From: Lysobacterales bacterium
GTDB taxonomy: Bacteria; Pseudomonadota; Gammaproteobacteria; Xanthomonadales; Marinicellaceae
DNA length: 6,924 nucleotides
NCBI GenBank assembly: GCA_026990095.1
Contig: JALSIL010000013.1
Location: 1 to 6,924 of the forward strand
Direction: 5' to 3'
This document shows, piece by piece, positions 5,704-6,924 of the stretch. The translations under genes and the position numbers were made by a program. Position 1 is the stretch's first letter. Each line of letters opens with the position of its first letter. The notes under the pieces were generated by a model. It was not told the origin of the DNA, ran no database searches, and saw nothing but the letters and a program-made list of their open reading frames with translations.

Positions 5704-6756
5704 TTAAAGCAATTGAGAATTGTTAAACATGATTTTTGATAATTGAGTTGTTCCAACATATGCTTTTGTAATATTTGTTGAAGCTAAATAAATTGAAGAA
5801 GATGATGAAGGTGCGGCTGCAGCCTCAAATGGTCCGATTGCGGGGGTTGTTGATCTTGGATTGCCATCAAAATCAAAAGGATTTTCAGCTGAATCATCAT
5901 GTCCGGCAGTTTTAAATTGAGATGTTGCTGAAGGATGATAATCACTATTGGCATAATCAACAAAATCTGATATAACTAGATTTACTGCAAGCGGTGTATT
6001 GACAGGAAAAGGTGCATTTTGTCCAAACTCTGAAGCACAACTATAACTACCATTACTATTGTATGTTCCAATGTCTTCGATTATGCCTGTTGATAGTCCA
6101 TTTGACATCGCCAGATCATTAACAAAAGTTGAGCCTTGGTTGTACCCATTTGATCCGCTTTTATATTGATATGCTAAATGAGTACAATCATACGCGCCAC
6201 ATCCTCGAAGATCCATTCCATACCAAGTGGAATTTTGTCTAAATCCGTAGGTACAATTTATAGCAATACAGTTGATTGCTTTTGCGCGTTTTATGCTAAA
6301 ACCGCATGCGTAGATTGATGTTCCAGATTTAAAATCTTTAGCTACACAATTTTTAAATACAGTTCTAAAATTTGTGCTTGTATTCGATCCAAATCCGATT
6401 GATAATCCAGTTGTTCCAGCCTTTGCTCCAATGTTTTCAACTGTTATATATGTTGTGCTATTTGAACCATTTATACATGTGCGATATGTGCTATTTTGTG
6501 TTAAAAAATAACCTGATCCATCTGGATATGCTTTATATCCAGGAGCGGCTCTTAGTATTATGTTTCTAGTTGCATCAGATGTAACAACTGGTGTATTAAT
6601 ACTTGTAGTTAATGTCTCTCCTGTTCCGTAGCATTCACCAATCCACTGCTCATCAAGCGCAACCAAATCCGATGGAACTGCCGCAAAAAAAGCCGCAATT
6701 CCAGTAAAATCTCCTGACCCATCGGGTTTAATAGATTTTATTACAACGGTTGGCAT
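5704..6756 (-). CDS. Right-handed parallel beta-helix protein, probable phage virion/appendage component
   Basis: This 350-aa protein has no signal peptide or membrane segment. Residues 1-30 (IKPDGSGDFTGIAAFFAAVP) are the usual cap and first turn of pectin-lyase-fold proteins. Residues about 64-240 hold short beta-strand coils such as TTYITVENI (101-109), RTVFKNCVAKDF (131-142) and KAINCIAINCTYGF (159-172), with nine Cys in all, several at recurring coil positions. DYHPSATSQF (272-281) and FDFDGNPRS...AIGPFE (294-311) form the typical end of such helices. A low-complexity linker (AAAAPSSSSS, 312-321) leads to a tail, YLASTNITKAYVGTTQLSKI (323-342), like the short repeats at the C-termini of phage tail proteins. 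The ATG at 6756 is one base past the stop of the upstream gene, with only a weak ribosome site, which implies translational coupling. A receptor-binding or polysaccharide-binding role is plausible, but no catalytic residues can be assigned. Confidence 0.7.
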   Translation of the reverse strand: MPTVVIKSIKPDGSGDFTGIAAFFAAVPSDLVALDEQWIGECYGTGETLTTSINTPVVTSDATRNIILRAAPGYKAYPDGSGYFLTQNSTYRTCINGSNSTTYITVENIGAKAGTTGLSIGFGSNTSTNFRTVFKNCVAKDFKSGTSIYACGFSIKRAKAINCIAINCTYGFRQNSTWYGMDLRGCGAYDCTHLAYQYKSGSNGYNQGSTFVNDLAMSNGLSTGIIEDIGTYNSNGSYSCASEFGQNAPFPVNTPLAVNLVISDFVDYANSDYHPSATSQFKTAGHDDSAENPFDFDGNPRSTTPAIGPFEAAAAPSSSSSIYLASTNITKAYVGTTQLSKIMFNNSQLL

Positions 6757-6757
6757 A

Positions 6758-6924
6758 TTATTTTAAAGTTCCGGATAAATTGTTTTGTCTTTTTATCTCG
6801 TTATATATAGCCGTTTTTAGTGGGGTATATATATCAACACCTGCGATAGTAGACGCTTCTGTTATTAAATCTTGAAAACCTACACTCTCAACCGTAATCA
6901 TGTCTTTGCCAACAACAACATTGT
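6758..6924 (-). CDS. 3' end of an unidentified gene, coupled to the beta-helix gene
   Basis: The frame is open from the window edge to a TAA at 6758-6760, giving the last 54 residues (from NVVVGKDMITV to NNLSGTLK). Only the C-terminus is visible and I do not recognise it. It is mixed and soluble-looking, with no membrane segment. An internal ATG (residue 8) could in principle start a 47-residue protein, but there is no clear ribosome site for it. The stop is separated from the next ATG by one base (TAATATG), the tight packing common in phage structural operons. The AT-rich composition matches the neighbouring gene. Confidence 0.6.
   Translation of the reverse strand, partial: NVVVGKDMITVESVGFQDLITEASTIAGVDIYTPLKTAIYNEIKRQNNLSGTLK

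Larger units (their letters stand above)
5575..6924. mobile_element. Probable end of a prophage or phage-derived island
   Basis: Everything right of the globin breakpoint looks foreign to the left side. The 130 bases 5575-5703 are extremely AT-rich, and the genes are tightly coupled and of phage-virion type. Their transcription runs toward the junction, as late genes do at the attR end of lambda-type prophages. No integrase, att core or other hallmark is inside the window, so the element type and its true border are inferred. Confidence 0.45.

Noticed and set aside
5704..6924. Diversity-generating retroelement with a variable repeat in the beta-helix protein
   Set aside because: There is no reverse transcriptase, no template repeat and no second copy of any segment in the window, and the C-terminus is not a C-type lectin fold.
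1..6924. CRISPR array, tRNA or rRNA genes
   Set aside because: I saw no regularly spaced direct repeats and no tRNA- or rRNA-like segments on either strand.

Overview
The window looks like a chromosomal piece of a low-GC gammaproteobacterium. The MgtE, UspA-like and group II truncated haemoglobin sequences resemble those of that class, and a methanotroph-like lineage (Methylococcales) is my best guess. No rRNA or tRNA is present, so the taxonomy is inferred from protein style only.

Layout from left to right. Positions 1-252 have no convincing gene. They hold a possible + strand terminator, a roughly 100-bp foldable repeat with near-perfect terminal inverted repeats (124-223), and a small hairpin just past the end of mgtE. 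A complete MgtE-type Mg2+ channel gene follows on the minus strand (253-1605). A 267-bp intergenic region (1606-1872) carries back-to-back candidate promoters: one leftward for mgtE with a leader of about 180 nt, one rightward for the next gene. Two tandem paralogous membrane proteins of the GT-C / GT39-like glycosyltransferase class follow on the + strand (1873-3318 and 3426-4877). They differ at about 16-20% of bases in the stretches I compared, except for a 149-bp block that is about 98% identical, which suggests recent gene conversion.

The second of these genes meets a universal stress protein gene (4874-5314, minus) tail to tail, with the stop codons overlapping by 4 bases. Upstream of usp lies only the C-terminal half of a group II truncated haemoglobin gene (5341-5571). 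Its first half is missing, and the homology stops at about 5575, where very AT-rich DNA begins.

To the right of that junction (5575-6924) the DNA looks phage- or mobile-element-derived. It carries a 350-aa right-handed parallel beta-helix protein with a phage-virion-like C-terminal tail (5704-6756) and the end of a coupled upstream gene (6758-6924). A late structural module transcribed toward the junction fits the end of an integrated prophage that interrupted the globin gene. That reading is inference, because integrase and att sites are not visible.

Functional picture: a stable housekeeping stretch (Mg2+ uptake, lipid-linked sugar transfer to an unknown acceptor, stress response) abuts an acquired element. 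The points most worth checking are the globin truncation, the conversion tract, the cloverleaf-like repeat and the long mgtE leader.
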